64,000 bases of DNA, from positions 2,728,001 through 2,792,000 of the forward strand of contig CP085323.1 of the NCBI GenBank assembly GCA_022870745.1, written 5' to 3'. Numbering within the stretch: the stretch's first letter is position 1; every line of letters begins with the position of its first letter. This document shows, piece after piece, positions 43,940 through 53,998 of this stretch. Under the pieces are notes generated by a model, which searched no databases, was not told the DNA's origin, and was given only the letters and a program-made list of their open reading frames with translations. A program made the translations under genes and the position numbers. This DNA comes from Silvibacterium acidisoli. Its GTDB lineage: Bacteria; Acidobacteriota; Terriglobia; Terriglobales; Acidobacteriaceae.

Positions 43940-44614
43940 TTAAGCGACCTGTTCGGCGGCGGCCTGTGCCAGCCGGAGCAACTCCCGGGCATCCCTCTTG
44001 GGATTTCCAGCGCCGTAAACAGCGCTCCCCGCGACCAGCAATTCCGCTCCAGCTTCGACGACCAGCCCGACCGTGTCGTGAGCGACACCGCCATCCACTT
44101 CAATCCTATAGCTTAGGCCCAGTTCCTGGCGAAGTTCTTTAAGCTGCCGGATCTTCTTTAGGGAATAGGGAATAAAACTCTGTCCGCCGAAGCCCGGATT
44201 CACGCTCATCACCAGGACGTGATGAACGATTCCAAGAATCGGAATAATCGCCTCGACCGGCGTTGCGGGGTTAATCACCACTCCCGGCTGCATGCCGTGA
44301 TGGGCAATAAGTTCAAGGCTGCGATGCAGATGGCGGCAGGCCTCGTAATGAACGCTGACCCAGTTCGCACCCGCATCGGCGAAGGCCGGGATAAATTCGT
44401 CCGGATTTTCGATCATCAGGTGGCAATCGAGCGGCAGGTGCGTGACCTTGCGCAGAGACTTCACCACCGGCGGTCCCAGGGTGATGTTCGGGACAAAATG
44501 GCCGTCCATTACATCGACGTGGATGACCGTGCCGCCGCCGTTTTCTGCGGCCTGGACTTCGTCGGCAAGATGCGCGAAATCAGCGGAAAGAATGGATGGA
44601 AGTAGTTCGATCAA
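43940..44614 (-). CDS. rpe: Ribulose-phosphate 3-epimerase
   Basis: 224 residues. TIM-barrel enzyme that interconverts ribulose-5-phosphate and xylulose-5-phosphate in the pentose phosphate pathway. Marks: LLPSILSADFAHLADEVQAA, the metal-site VIHVDVMDGHFVPNITLGPP, MSVNPGFGGQSFI and IEVDGGVAHDT. Normal length. It overlaps the UvrC-like gene by 4 nt (ATGA). Confidence 0.96.
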   Translation of the reverse strand: MIELLPSILSADFAHLADEVQAAENGGGTVIHVDVMDGHFVPNITLGPPVVKSLRKVTHLPLDCHLMIENPDEFIPAFADAGANWVSVHYEACRHLHRSLELIAHHGMQPGVVINPATPVEAIIPILGIVHHVLVMSVNPGFGGQSFIPYSLKKIRQLKELRQELGLSYRIEVDGGVAHDTVGLVVEAGAELLVAGSAVYGAGNPKRDARELLRLAQAAAEQVA

Positions 44615-45909
44615 GATGCTGAAAGTGTATCAGCCGCCGAGGGGGCAATTCCTGCTGCCGATACAGTTTCACCGCCGGAAGCCGCGCCAATCTGCCGATA
44701 TATTTTGGAAATCATTCGCAGCAAAGGCTTTTTCGGCAGTTCTCCGCCTTCTGTGAAAAGAATGTCACCCACTCGCTTCGCCTGCGGACGGTAACACCAC
44801 CGGGTAAAAAGGCAGAGGCTGTCTGCGGTCCGCTGCGGGGTCCAGCCTGCGGAATCTGCCATGGCGGCAAGCGTTGCCAGGGAGGCGTCGAGCCGCGACT
44901 CCAGCTCGTCCCGGGCTGCCAGCTTTACGGTCGTGGCATTGCCGCTTTCGTCGAGCGGAACGGCCTGCAGGGTCGTCGGATGGGCAAAGAGCGAGGAAGA
45001 GCCGGATTGCTCATTCTGATGGCGCATGCCGGCGACCGAGTAGTGGGCCGGTCCGTAGAGATTGCCTGCCTTCAGCAAAAACAACGCGACGCTCTCCGGC
45101 TGCTGCGCTGGCTGCACGATTACGCCATTCATCTGGGTGAGAGCGTGGATGGAGGACGGAATCCCGGAGACGATGCCTTCCACCTTGGCTAGCCGGGCGT
45201 GAATTTCGGCTGCTTTCTCAAATTGCAGCTCTTCGGCGGCACTGTCGCGCTGCCGGCTGAGCGCCTGCACCAGGCTCTGTCCGCGTGTCTCCAGAAATAG
45301 CCGGACAGCTTCGGCTTCCTGCGCGTAGCGCTCGTCGGAGCAGCCCTGGAAACAGGGAGCGAGGCACTTCTTCATCTCCGAGTAAACGCAGCCAGGGAAT
45401 TCGGGGTCGGGGTTGAGATCGTCGGTGCAGCGGCGCAGCTCGAAGAGGTTCAGGATGCTTTCGAGGATGTTTTCCGCAGCGACCCGCGACGGGAACGGCC
45501 CAAACAGGTTTGGCGCTGCCTGTTTCGTGATACGGCTGGTGACGTAGACCCTTGGGTAGGCGTTCTCCATTGCCATGCGCAGCATCACCGGCGGTCTCAG
45601 ATGCAGGCGCTTTTTCACCCGGTCCCCGAAAGCGGCGAGCGAGGCCGAATAAAGCACCAGCCACGCTTCGAATTCCGATCCGGTGAGGGAGTATTCGATG
45701 CGCGCAATGCCCTGCGTCAGGCGCAACCGTTTGGTTTGTTCCTGCCGGGGAGTCAGCAGGCGGCGCAGACGCTGGCGCAGATTCGGCGTGCGGCTGATGT
45801 AAGGCTCGGTCTGGGTGTCGGAGCCGAATAGGGCGAAGACCCCCGCGCTGGCGGGAATCTCTGCCCACTGAGGATTGGCCGGATCGAAAGCGACAGAGAC
45901 AGCCAGCAT
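44611..45909 (-). CDS. UvrC-like protein lacking the C-terminal nuclease, GIY-YIG degenerate
   Basis: 432 residues, much shorter than UvrC (about 600). The start resembles the UvrC GIY-YIG domain, but the tyrosine motifs read GVF (23-25) and YIS (37-39); NLRQRL and the Glu pair in GSEFEAWL remain. FGPFPSRVAAENILESILNL and four cysteines C161, C174, C182 and C186 keep the spacing of the UvrC [4Fe-4S] site within one residue. A UVR helix pair follows (EELQFEKAAEIHARLAKVEG). The RNase H-like nuclease and the tandem HhH domains are missing and replaced by about 180 residues without known motifs. It may be a non-catalytic UvrC paralogue. Between tldE (7 nt) and rpe (4-nt overlap). Confidence 0.82.
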   Translation of the reverse strand: MLAVSVAFDPANPQWAEIPASAGVFALFGSDTQTEPYISRTPNLRQRLRRLLTPRQEQTKRLRLTQGIARIEYSLTGSEFEAWLVLYSASLAAFGDRVKKRLHLRPPVMLRMAMENAYPRVYVTSRITKQAAPNLFGPFPSRVAAENILESILNLFELRRCTDDLNPDPEFPGCVYSEMKKCLAPCFQGCSDERYAQEAEAVRLFLETRGQSLVQALSRQRDSAAEELQFEKAAEIHARLAKVEGIVSGIPSSIHALTQMNGVIVQPAQQPESVALFLLKAGNLYGPAHYSVAGMRHQNEQSGSSSLFAHPTTLQAVPLDESGNATTVKLAARDELESRLDASLATLAAMADSAGWTPQRTADSLCLFTRWCYRPQAKRVGDILFTEGGELPKKPLLRMISKIYRQIGAASGGETVSAAGIAPSAADTLSAS

Positions 45910-45916
45910 CCTGAAC

Positions 45917-47296
45917 CTATTCGCCGGCGATGGTCATGCCGTCAATGCGCAGCGTGGGCGACGCCACCGAGCCGCGGAAGATGAGGTCGCTGCCGATGGC
46001 GGAGATGTTCTGGAACATATCCTTCAGATTGCCGGCGACGGTGATCTCCTGCACAGGGAAGGTCAGCTCGCCGTTCTCGATCCAGAGACCGGAGGCGCCG
46101 CGCGAGTAGTCGCCGGTGACCATGTTCACACCTTGGCCAATCAACTCGGTTACGTAGAGGCCGGCGGGAATGCTCTTCAGGATTTCTTCCGGCGTGAGCG
46201 AACCGGAGACCAGGTAGAGATTGTGCGAGCCCGTTCCCGGATTACCTGACAGTCCGCGCGACGCATTGCCGGTGCTCTTCATGTTGAGCTTGCGGCCGGT
46301 GTAGGTGTTCAGCAGGTAGTTAGTAAGAACGCCGCGCTCGATGATCGTCGTCTTGCGCGAGGGCAGGCCTTCACCATCGAACGGAGAGGTGCCGAAGCCG
46401 CCGACCATGGTGCCGTCGTCGATCACGGTTACAGATTCGTCCGCGACCTTCTCGCCCAGCTTGCCGGTGAAGAATGAGGCGCCGCGGTAGATGCTGTCTC
46501 CGCTGGCCGCGTCGAACATGGACCCGATCAGGGAGCGTGCGATCTCCGGCGCAAAGATGATCGGCACCTGCTGGGTCTTTACGCGCCGTGCGTCAAGCCT
46601 GCGCAAGGTGCGGCGTGCGGCGGTTTCGCCGACAGACTCCGGCGTTTCAAGCTTCGCCAGCGAGCGCGCGTAGGTAAACCAGTAGTCGCGCTGCATCTCG
46701 CCGCTCTTGCCGAGCGCGATGGGGCTGACGGAGATGGAGCAGGAAGACGAACGGTATTCGCCGACAAAGCCGCGCGAGTTGGCGAATACCTTGTGGCCGG
46801 TCGCGGCGTCGAAATTGCCGCCATCGCTGTTGGTGATGCGGGTGTCTGCAGCAAGCGCTGCTGCTTCTGCGCGGCGAGCATGAGCGATGCGTTCTTCCGT
46901 GGGAAGCGAATAGACGTCTTCGTGAAAGAGTTTCAGATCGCCCTCAAGCTGTCCGAACTCCGATGCATCGGCCAGGCCCGCGAATGGATCTTCAGAGGTC
47001 ACACGCGCCAGTGCGACCGCGCCGTTGACCAGATGCTCGATGCCATCGGGAGTGAAGTCGCTCGACGAGGTGCTGGCGACGCGAAAGCCGTTTGATCCGG
47101 CGACCAGGACGCGGATACCCACGCCACGCGAACCCGATTCCTTCAGCGTCTCCACCTCGCCCATGCGGACGGTGGTCGAAAACTCATCGCCCTCGCGGAT
47201 GGTCACCTCGGCATCGTTTGCGCCTGCCTTGAGAGCCTTGGCAACGATATCAGCTGCGAGCGTTTTCAGATCAATTGCTTCGACAGTTGTGCTCAT
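45917..47296 (-). CDS. tldE: TldE/PmbA metalloprotease subunit
   Basis: 459 residues, partner of TldD. PmbA-family marks: GANDAEVTIREGDEFSTTVR, GVGIRVLVAGSNGFRVAST, and the C-terminal MKSTGNASRGLSGNPGTGSH and ELIGQGVNMVTGDYSRGASG, then LWIENGELTFPVQEITVAGN. It lacks the HExxxH zinc site, as expected for TldE. In E. coli the TldD/TldE heterodimer degrades unfolded peptides and trims microcin B17 and the CcdA antitoxin. It overlaps tldD by 4 nt. Confidence 0.93.
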   Translation of the reverse strand: MSTTVEAIDLKTLAADIVAKALKAGANDAEVTIREGDEFSTTVRMGEVETLKESGSRGVGIRVLVAGSNGFRVASTSSSDFTPDGIEHLVNGAVALARVTSEDPFAGLADASEFGQLEGDLKLFHEDVYSLPTEERIAHARRAEAAALAADTRITNSDGGNFDAATGHKVFANSRGFVGEYRSSSCSISVSPIALGKSGEMQRDYWFTYARSLAKLETPESVGETAARRTLRRLDARRVKTQQVPIIFAPEIARSLIGSMFDAASGDSIYRGASFFTGKLGEKVADESVTVIDDGTMVGGFGTSPFDGEGLPSRKTTIIERGVLTNYLLNTYTGRKLNMKSTGNASRGLSGNPGTGSHNLYLVSGSLTPEEILKSIPAGLYVTELIGQGVNMVTGDYSRGASGLWIENGELTFPVQEITVAGNLKDMFQNISAIGSDLIFRGSVASPTLRIDGMTIAGE

Positions 47297-48753
47297 CGGC
47301 CCGTGCCACCCACCGTCATGCGATCCAGCTTAATCGTAGGCATACCCACACCCACCGGCACGCTCTGCCCATCCTTGCCGCAGGTGCCGATGCCTTCATC
47401 GAGCGCCAGGTCATGGCCGACCATCGAGACATACTTCAGCGCCTCAGGACCATTGCCGATCAGCGTTGCGTCCTTCACCGGGGCGGTGATCTTGCCGTCT
47501 TCGATCAGGTAGGCCTCGCTGGCGGAGAAGACGAACTTGCCGCTGACGATATCCACTGACCCGCCGCCGAAGTTCACCGCGTACAGGCCGCGCTTTACGC
47601 TGCGCAGGATGTCTTCCGGCGCGTCATCGCCCGAGAGCATGTACGTGTTCGTCATGCGCGGCATGGGAATCTGCTGGTAGCTTTCACGTCGACCGTTGCC
47701 GGTGTGGCCCATCTTCATCAGCCGCGAGGACAGCTTGTCGCTCAGGTAGGTCTTAAGGATGCCGTTTTCGATCAGCACCGTCTCCTGCGTGGCCGAACCC
47801 TCATCGTCTACATTCAATGACCCGCGGCGTCCGGCCATAGTTCCGTTATCGACTACGGTGACCTTTGAGCTAGCCACCTGCTGGCCGATCAGGCCGGAAA
47901 ATGCAGAGGTCTTGCGGCGGTTGAAGTCGGCTTCGAGACCGTGTCCTACTGCTTCGTGCAGCAGCACGCCCGGCCATCCGGGGCCGAGAACCACTTCCAT
48001 CTCGCCTGCGGGTGCTGCCACGGCGCCAAGCTGCAAAACAGCCTGCCGGGCTGCCTCGCGGGCAAAGTGCTCCGGCGATTTGTCCAGCTCGAAGAAGTCG
48101 ATCTCAACACGGCCGCCGCCACCCGAAGTCCCGCGTGCCGTGCGCTCGTTTTCCTTTGCCAGGATGAATACATTCAGGCGGGCCAGCGGCTGCGTGTCAC
48201 TGGCGAAGGTGCCGTCGGAGGCGGCTACCAGGATCCGGCGTATCTCATCGGAGTAGCTGGCGCGAACCTGCGTGATGCGCGAGTCAAAGGCGCGCGCGGC
48301 CTTGTCGGCACGCATGACCAGTTCGAGCTTCTTGGCGAGGTCGGTATCCAGCTCGACTGCTGGCGCAGGATAGAGATTCGGCGACTTCGTTTCGGTAAAT
48401 CCCTGTACCGGCTGCTTGGCCGGGCCGCTGGCGATCAGGGCCGCAGTCCGTGCCGCGCGCAGCAGGCGATCGGCGCTCAGGTCGTCGGTGTAGGCGTACC
48501 CGGTTCGCTCGCCGCTGACCACCCGAATGCCGCACCCGGCGCTGACGCCCTGGCTGGCCGATTTCACCAGCAACTCGTCTATCCCGATGGATGTGGATGC
48601 AACCGACTCAAAATAAAGGTCGGCGTAATCTCCCCCGGCAGACAGTGCCTCGCCAAGGCACCGTTCGAGCAGCCGTTCGGTGATGCCGAACTTGTCGAAA
48701 AAATAGCGTTTGTGGTCGCCGCTGGCGCCTGCGTGTGCTTGGGCTGGGGTCAT
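47293..48753 (-). CDS. tldD: TldD metalloprotease catalytic subunit
   Basis: 486 residues. The zinc motif HEAVGH (HExxxH) is at residues 266-271, with a late Cys in GTCGKDGQSVPVG near residue 459, the probable third ligand. Other family segments: SAGCGIRVVSGERTGYAYTD and FRMTNTYMLSGDD-like. It is the first gene of the minus-strand operon and stands divergent, with a 116-bp gap, from the short His/Arg peptide at 48870. Cytoplasmic, acts with TldE. Confidence 0.93.
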   Translation of the reverse strand: MTPAQAHAGASGDHKRYFFDKFGITERLLERCLGEALSAGGDYADLYFESVASTSIGIDELLVKSASQGVSAGCGIRVVSGERTGYAYTDDLSADRLLRAARTAALIASGPAKQPVQGFTETKSPNLYPAPAVELDTDLAKKLELVMRADKAARAFDSRITQVRASYSDEIRRILVAASDGTFASDTQPLARLNVFILAKENERTARGTSGGGGRVEIDFFELDKSPEHFAREAARQAVLQLGAVAAPAGEMEVVLGPGWPGVLLHEAVGHGLEADFNRRKTSAFSGLIGQQVASSKVTVVDNGTMAGRRGSLNVDDEGSATQETVLIENGILKTYLSDKLSSRLMKMGHTGNGRRESYQQIPMPRMTNTYMLSGDDAPEDILRSVKRGLYAVNFGGGSVDIVSGKFVFSASEAYLIEDGKITAPVKDATLIGNGPEALKYVSMVGHDLALDEGIGTCGKDGQSVPVGVGMPTIKLDRMTVGGTGR

Positions 48754-48869
48754 AGGGCTTTATTCTAGGCCGATCGATTCAGCAGGTAAATGTCATGGGA
48801 TCGTAACAAAGCAGAGTCCTAAGAAAACATCCACACTCTTGTAACTCTTCTGTTGCTACTATCGGACCT

Positions 48870-48980
48870 ATGAAGAAGCTTTTTGCTCTCTCGCTCCTGA
48901 TGCTGGTTTCGGCCTCGGCGTTTGCGATGCCGCCGCGTCACCATCGCCATCACCATCGTTATCACCACCATCGCCGGTAG
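48870..48980 (+). CDS. 36-residue secreted His/Arg-rich peptide
   Basis: A short ORF (ATG 48870, TAG 48978-48980). Residues 1-19 (MKKLFALSLLMLVSASAFA) form an almost ideal Sec signal peptide with an SAFA cleavage site. The mature part would be 17 residues, MPPRHHRHHHRYHHHRR, with 8 His and 5 Arg. It could bind metal ions or act on membranes, but there is no homologue I can name. A weak TACTAT -10-like box is at 48857-48862; only GGA precedes the ATG as a ribosome-binding site. It lies between divergent tldD and a DinB-family gene 54 nt downstream. The signal peptide argues for a real gene; lack of a clear Shine-Dalgarno argues against. Confidence 0.55.
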   Translation: MKKLFALSLLMLVSASAFAMPPRHHRHHHRYHHHRR

Positions 48981-49034
48981 GTTCGACCGGCATGCAGCAA
49001 GGGCATGCCGGCCGGTCCTCCGTCTGAAAGATTT

Positions 49035-49559
49035 ATGACCTCCGATCCGCGCTATCCTATCGGCCACTTCGTCCCTCCCGAAGACATGCTTGCAGCGACG
49101 CCGGGCGCGATCGCTGCCATCGCTGCTTTTCCTGAAGAACTGGCCACCGCGCTCGAAGGTTTGTCTGCCGCAGAGGTTGATACCCCTTACCGCGAAGACG
49201 GCTGGACGGTGCGTCAGCTGGTGCATCATGTTGCCGACAGCCATATGCATGCGAACATCCGCATGCGTCTTGCTCTTACAGAAGACTGGCCGAAGATCGT
49301 CACCTACGAAGAGCATCTCTGGGCTCGCCTGCTGGATGCCTGTACTCTGCCGGTTGAATTCAGCCTCGATCTGCTGCGGCCCCTGCACTATCGCTGGGCC
49401 AGCCTGCTGCAATCGCTCGACGGCAAGGATTGGGAACGTGGCTACGTGCATCCGGAGAGCGGACGCACCACCGTTCGCCAGGCGCTGCATCGTTACGTCT
49501 GGCATGGCCGCCATCACATCGCTCACATCACCGAGTTACGAAAGAATAAGGGTTGGTAG
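49035..49559 (+). CDS. DinB-fold protein of the YfiT/BstA type
   Basis: 174 residues from the ATG at 49035; a 10-codon extension is possible. Four-helix metal-binding fold. Histidines in VRQLVHHVADSHMHANI (H64/H65) and YVWHGRHHIAHI (H160, H164) match the three nickel/zinc ligands of Bacillus YfiT. The N-terminal DPRYPIGHFVPP is typical of that subgroup. Relatives are thiol S-transferases (bacillithiol) or putative metal hydrolases; the thiol here is unknown. It follows the short peptide by 54 nt and precedes the nuclease-like protein by 49 nt. Confidence 0.88.
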   Translation: MTSDPRYPIGHFVPPEDMLAATPGAIAAIAAFPEELATALEGLSAAEVDTPYREDGWTVRQLVHHVADSHMHANIRMRLALTEDWPKIVTYEEHLWARLLDACTLPVEFSLDLLRPLHYRWASLLQSLDGKDWERGYVHPESGRTTVRQALHRYVWHGRHHIAHITELRKNKGW

Positions 49560-49608
49560 CAATTCTGTTGTCGCCACATGGCGGCTGCAGACATGATCGA
49601 GTCTGGTC

Positions 49609-51183
49609 ATGGCCCAGATCGTAGAAAGTGTCGCCGAACGAAGTGCTTCAACCGCCCCGCAGCTTGCCTCACAGATAGAAGAATTCCTCACTGCATCACC
49701 AAAGTCCGTCGTGCTTGAAGACGGACGCATCCTCTTCGACATGCAGGTGGCGCGTTACTCGCTTTCGAGCGAGCAAGGGCGATGCATGCTTCATCTGTGG
49801 TCTGGCGACAGAAACCTCGTTCGGACTGTTACAGCGGTCCGCATCCGAAAAAACTCGCTGCGTCTTGAAGTACGCCGGTTCGGCCAGTCAAAGCCGCAGG
49901 CAATGGAGCTAGTCGCCGACCGCGATCGACGTCCTCCCGGTACCCGCCAGACCACGCGGACGAAGTACCTGCGAATGCTGGAGCGGGTTTCGACGGCATA
50001 CTTTCCCGGCTACACACTGGATGGACTGACCACCGCCGCGGACCTCGAACACAGCTTCGGACCTGCATACGCACGCGGCACGCTCAGGAAAGGCAATGCA
50101 GCGTGGGCAGTCATCGGCATCAACGAGCAGGAATCGCCAGCCATCATCGATGGCATTCTCACCATCGGCATCCTCTGGCTTGCACACTGCCGTGCGACAG
50201 GCAGCGGCAACCGGCATGTCGAAGGGCTGAAGATCATCGTGCCTGCGGGAACCGGCCAGAACACCCAATCGCGCATGCGCTGGTTGCGCACGTCAGTTGC
50301 ACAGTGGGAATTGTTTGAGCTCGACGAGCGCAGCGAAAGGCTCATGCCGCTCGACTGGCAGGACAGCGGCAATCTGCATGTCGAGCTTGTCCATGCTTTT
50401 CAGCCAGAGGCCACCCTGGAACGCATGGCTGCTGCGGTCGATTCCGTGCTGAACATGCTTTCGCCGGGCCTCAGGCGAGTGACCGAGCTTCGTCCACGCG
50501 GCCCCAACGAGATCGCTCTTCTTCTCCACGGGTTGGAGTATGCCCGCATCCGCCACGGCTACGCCGCAGGCTCGTTCAGCCGGCAGGACCAGGTGACCTT
50601 CGGTGCCGGTGCGAACGAGACCGGGCTCACATCCGCGACCGAAGATCTTTTCCGCGAGCTGACCCAGAAGCTCTTCGAGCACCGGCATGCGGGCGGTAGC
50701 ATGCGCGATCCGCTCTATCGGCTGCAGCCGGAGCGTTGGCTTGAAAGCGCATTGCGTTCCGAGATTTCAGAGATAGAACCGGCGCTGCGGACAGAGTTTT
50801 TATACTCGCAGGTTCCAGCTTTTTCAGCGGGCGACCGCGCCATGCTCGACCTGCTTACCGTAAACCAGTCAGGCCGCTTAGTCGTGATGGAGCTGAAGGC
50901 CGACGACGACCTGCACCTGCCGGTACAGGCGCTCGATTACTGGGCGCGAGTGCGGCAATTGCAGCGCGAAGGGGCATTCCAGCCACATGGCTACTTCCCG
51001 GGTACCGAACTCTCTCCGCTGCCGCCGATACTTTATCTGGTTGCACCCGCGCTGCGTATCCATCCATCTACGGATACAGTGCTGCGGCATCTCTCGCCAG
51101 AGATTCCGTGGGAACTGATTGGACTGAATGAAGGCTGGAGGAGGGATCGAAAGGTCATCCTGCGTAAACGGAGCGCAGGATGA
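49609..51183 (+). CDS. Unrecognised protein with C-terminal PD-(D/E)XK nuclease signature
   Basis: 524 residues, not recognised as a whole. The C-terminal third (about 375-450) shows the PD-(D/E)XK pattern: a helix with E379, D414 in AMLDLLTVNQ, E428-L429-K430 in GRLVVMELKADDD, then Q440xxxY444 in PVQALDYWARV. This acid-ExK-QxxxY layout is that of RecB-, Cas4- and NucS-type nucleases. Residues 1-370 are alpha/beta without a motif I can name. There is no signal peptide or membrane segment, so it should be cytoplasmic. The start ATG has no strong Shine-Dalgarno. Convergent with guaB (22-nt gap). May cut DNA or RNA or may only bind; function unknown. Confidence 0.75.
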   Translation: MAQIVESVAERSASTAPQLASQIEEFLTASPKSVVLEDGRILFDMQVARYSLSSEQGRCMLHLWSGDRNLVRTVTAVRIRKNSLRLEVRRFGQSKPQAMELVADRDRRPPGTRQTTRTKYLRMLERVSTAYFPGYTLDGLTTAADLEHSFGPAYARGTLRKGNAAWAVIGINEQESPAIIDGILTIGILWLAHCRATGSGNRHVEGLKIIVPAGTGQNTQSRMRWLRTSVAQWELFELDERSERLMPLDWQDSGNLHVELVHAFQPEATLERMAAAVDSVLNMLSPGLRRVTELRPRGPNEIALLLHGLEYARIRHGYAAGSFSRQDQVTFGAGANETGLTSATEDLFRELTQKLFEHRHAGGSMRDPLYRLQPERWLESALRSEISEIEPALRTEFLYSQVPAFSAGDRAMLDLLTVNQSGRLVVMELKADDDLHLPVQALDYWARVRQLQREGAFQPHGYFPGTELSPLPPILYLVAPALRIHPSTDTVLRHLSPEIPWELIGLNEGWRRDRKVILRKRSAG

Positions 51184-51205
51184 CCTTCGTGGTTCGACGT
51201 GCCCG

Positions 51206-52747
<1,542 letters not shown>

Positions 52748-52882
52748 CTAACCCGGTCTATCTCTGATGTACAGCATGGCTCAGAGGACTCAGGGTTGGC
52801 TTTTGTTTCCGTTTGTATTGGTCTGTATTTCATTGTAGAGGCGCGCAGGACGGGCCTGCAAACCAGCCTCGGGCCGCATGCC

Positions 52883-53380
52883 TCAGTGTGACGGCGCAAA
52901 ATCTCTCGCAATCTTCTCGAGCTGCTGCAGGTGGTTCAGGTCATGGCCGCCCATGGTCTCGAGGATTGAGCGAAAGGTCAGCTCGCCTCGTTCCGGGTGA
53001 AAAGCCGCCTTCTGCTGCTCTTCGGCGGGGATGGATCGAACCAGGGCAACGTTCCAACGGCGCAGGGAGCTGAACATGGTGAGGGCTTCCTGCTCGTCGT
53101 ACGCAGCGTAGTTCCTGCCCCAGAGATCCTGGTCCCATGGCTGGATGGTGTGGTGATCCTCAGCCAGGATCTGCCGCAGCCGGTATGAGAAGGCGATTTC
53201 CGCGTCTGCGAGGTGGCAGACGATCTCCCGTGGACTCCATTTGCCCGGTGCCGGTGCCTGGTTTGCACGCTCCGAGCCCAGCTCTTCAAAGATCTGTTCG
53301 ATTCGCCGGGGAGTGGCGGCGATCACCTTGAGCGGGTCTAGCGGACCCAGTTGCTCGGCGTAAGGATTTTCTCGACTCAT
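52883..53380 (-). CDS. DinB-superfamily protein
   Basis: 165 residues. DinB four-helix fold with the usual three histidines: H56 in PREIVCHLADAE, and H146 and H150 in MGGHDLNHLQQL. The N-terminal GKWSPREI preceding the first ligand is typical. Distinct from the YfiT-like protein at 49 kb. Substrate unknown; relatives handle thiols or are metal hydrolases. A hairpin (53390-53415) lies just before its start. Confidence 0.88.
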   Translation of the reverse strand: MSRENPYAEQLGPLDPLKVIAATPRRIEQIFEELGSERANQAPAPGKWSPREIVCHLADAEIAFSYRLRQILAEDHHTIQPWDQDLWGRNYAAYDEQEALTMFSSLRRWNVALVRSIPAEEQQKAAFHPERGELTFRSILETMGGHDLNHLQQLEKIARDFAPSH

Positions 53381-53389
53381 GGGGGCTTA

Positions 53390-53415
53390 AACGCCGGGTT
53401 TCGTGCTCCGGCGTT
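53390..53415. repeat. Inverted repeat upstream of the DinB-type gene
   Basis: AACGCCGG (53390-53397) and CCGGCGTT (53408-53415) form perfect 8-bp arms with a 10-nt loop. It lies 9 nt before the DinB ATG on the minus strand and 81 nt after the end of the SMR-like gene. Only three T follow, so it is a weak terminator or an operator. Confidence 0.5.
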
Positions 53416-53496
53416 GGGCTAGTATCCCACGGAAGATTCGGGAGGGAGGCGAGATTTCAATAAATTTTTGTCCCGACCAGCCTGCAGGAGCAAGGT

Positions 53497-53835
53497 TCAG
53501 TTTGAAAGCTGGGTCTTCCAGAAGCCGACAATAAGCCCTCCGGTCACGATAAAAACTCCACCTAGTAAAACCGGAAGCGTCGGGACGGTCTTGAAGAACA
53601 AATAGTTGGAAAGCTGAAAAACCACGAACAGAGTGGCGATATAAATCCCCGTTACCTGTGCAAATTCCACGGGCGCCAGGTTCAGTGAGGTTCCGTAGAG
53701 CGCCAACGCGCATGCGCCTGCCGCAAAAAGACCGATTCTCGCTGCCGGACTTTCCTGGTGAAGAGCGATACGTACGACTGCGTCTCCCGTGGCTTCAAGA
53801 ACCGTCGCCAGCAGAACAAATAAAAAGACCTTCAT
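53497..53835 (-). CDS. SMR-like small multidrug-resistance membrane protein
   Basis: 112 residues with four hydrophobic segments (about 2-18, 32-48, 58-78, 88-106), the size and topology of EmrE-type transporters. A membrane Glu in the first helix (LLATVLEATGDAVVR) matches the essential Glu of the family. Partner genes are absent, so it may work as a homodimer. Substrate unknown. Stands alone. Confidence 0.75.
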   Translation of the reverse strand: MKVFLFVLLATVLEATGDAVVRIALHQESPAARIGLFAAGACALALYGTSLNLAPVEFAQVTGIYIATLFVVFQLSNYLFFKTVPTLPVLLGGVFIVTGGLIVGFWKTQLSN

Positions 53836-53886
53836 ATGCCCATGCTTTCAGAGTCATCGGGCGGGAGCAACAGGAACCGGCGGCGG

Positions 53887-53915
53887 TTGAAATCACATGT
53901 CTGCTGCGTTATTCT
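53887..53915 (+). promoter_or_regulatory. Sigma-70-type promoter of the rimP operon
   Basis: TTGAAA (53887-53892) and TATTCT (53910-53915) separated by exactly 17 bp. The first matches the -35 consensus in 5 of 6 bases, the second the -10 in 4 of 6. The expected start is near 53922, giving a leader of about 110 nt before rimP that contains the hairpin below. Confidence 0.6.
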
Positions 53916-53973
53916 AGTTAGCGAACGAGTTTATCCGCTGCCCGGCATGATGTTCGGGTGGCATGGAGAGATG

Positions 53974-53998
53974 AGTGGGCTTACAGCCCACTTTTTCT
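53974..53998 (+). promoter_or_regulatory. Attenuator-like hairpin in the rimP leader
   Basis: AGTGGGCT (53974-53981) and AGCCCACT (53985-53992) form an 8-bp stem with a 3-nt loop, followed by TTTTCTTT. It has the form of an intrinsic terminator but lies inside the leader, between the promoter and rimP. E. coli also has terminators ahead of rimP-nusA, so it may let NusA regulate its own operon. Confidence 0.65.

Noticed and set aside
44611-45909. Full-length UvrC
   Set aside because: The C-terminal RNase H-like and HhH domains are absent and the GIY-YIG tyrosines changed; rpe starts directly at its end.
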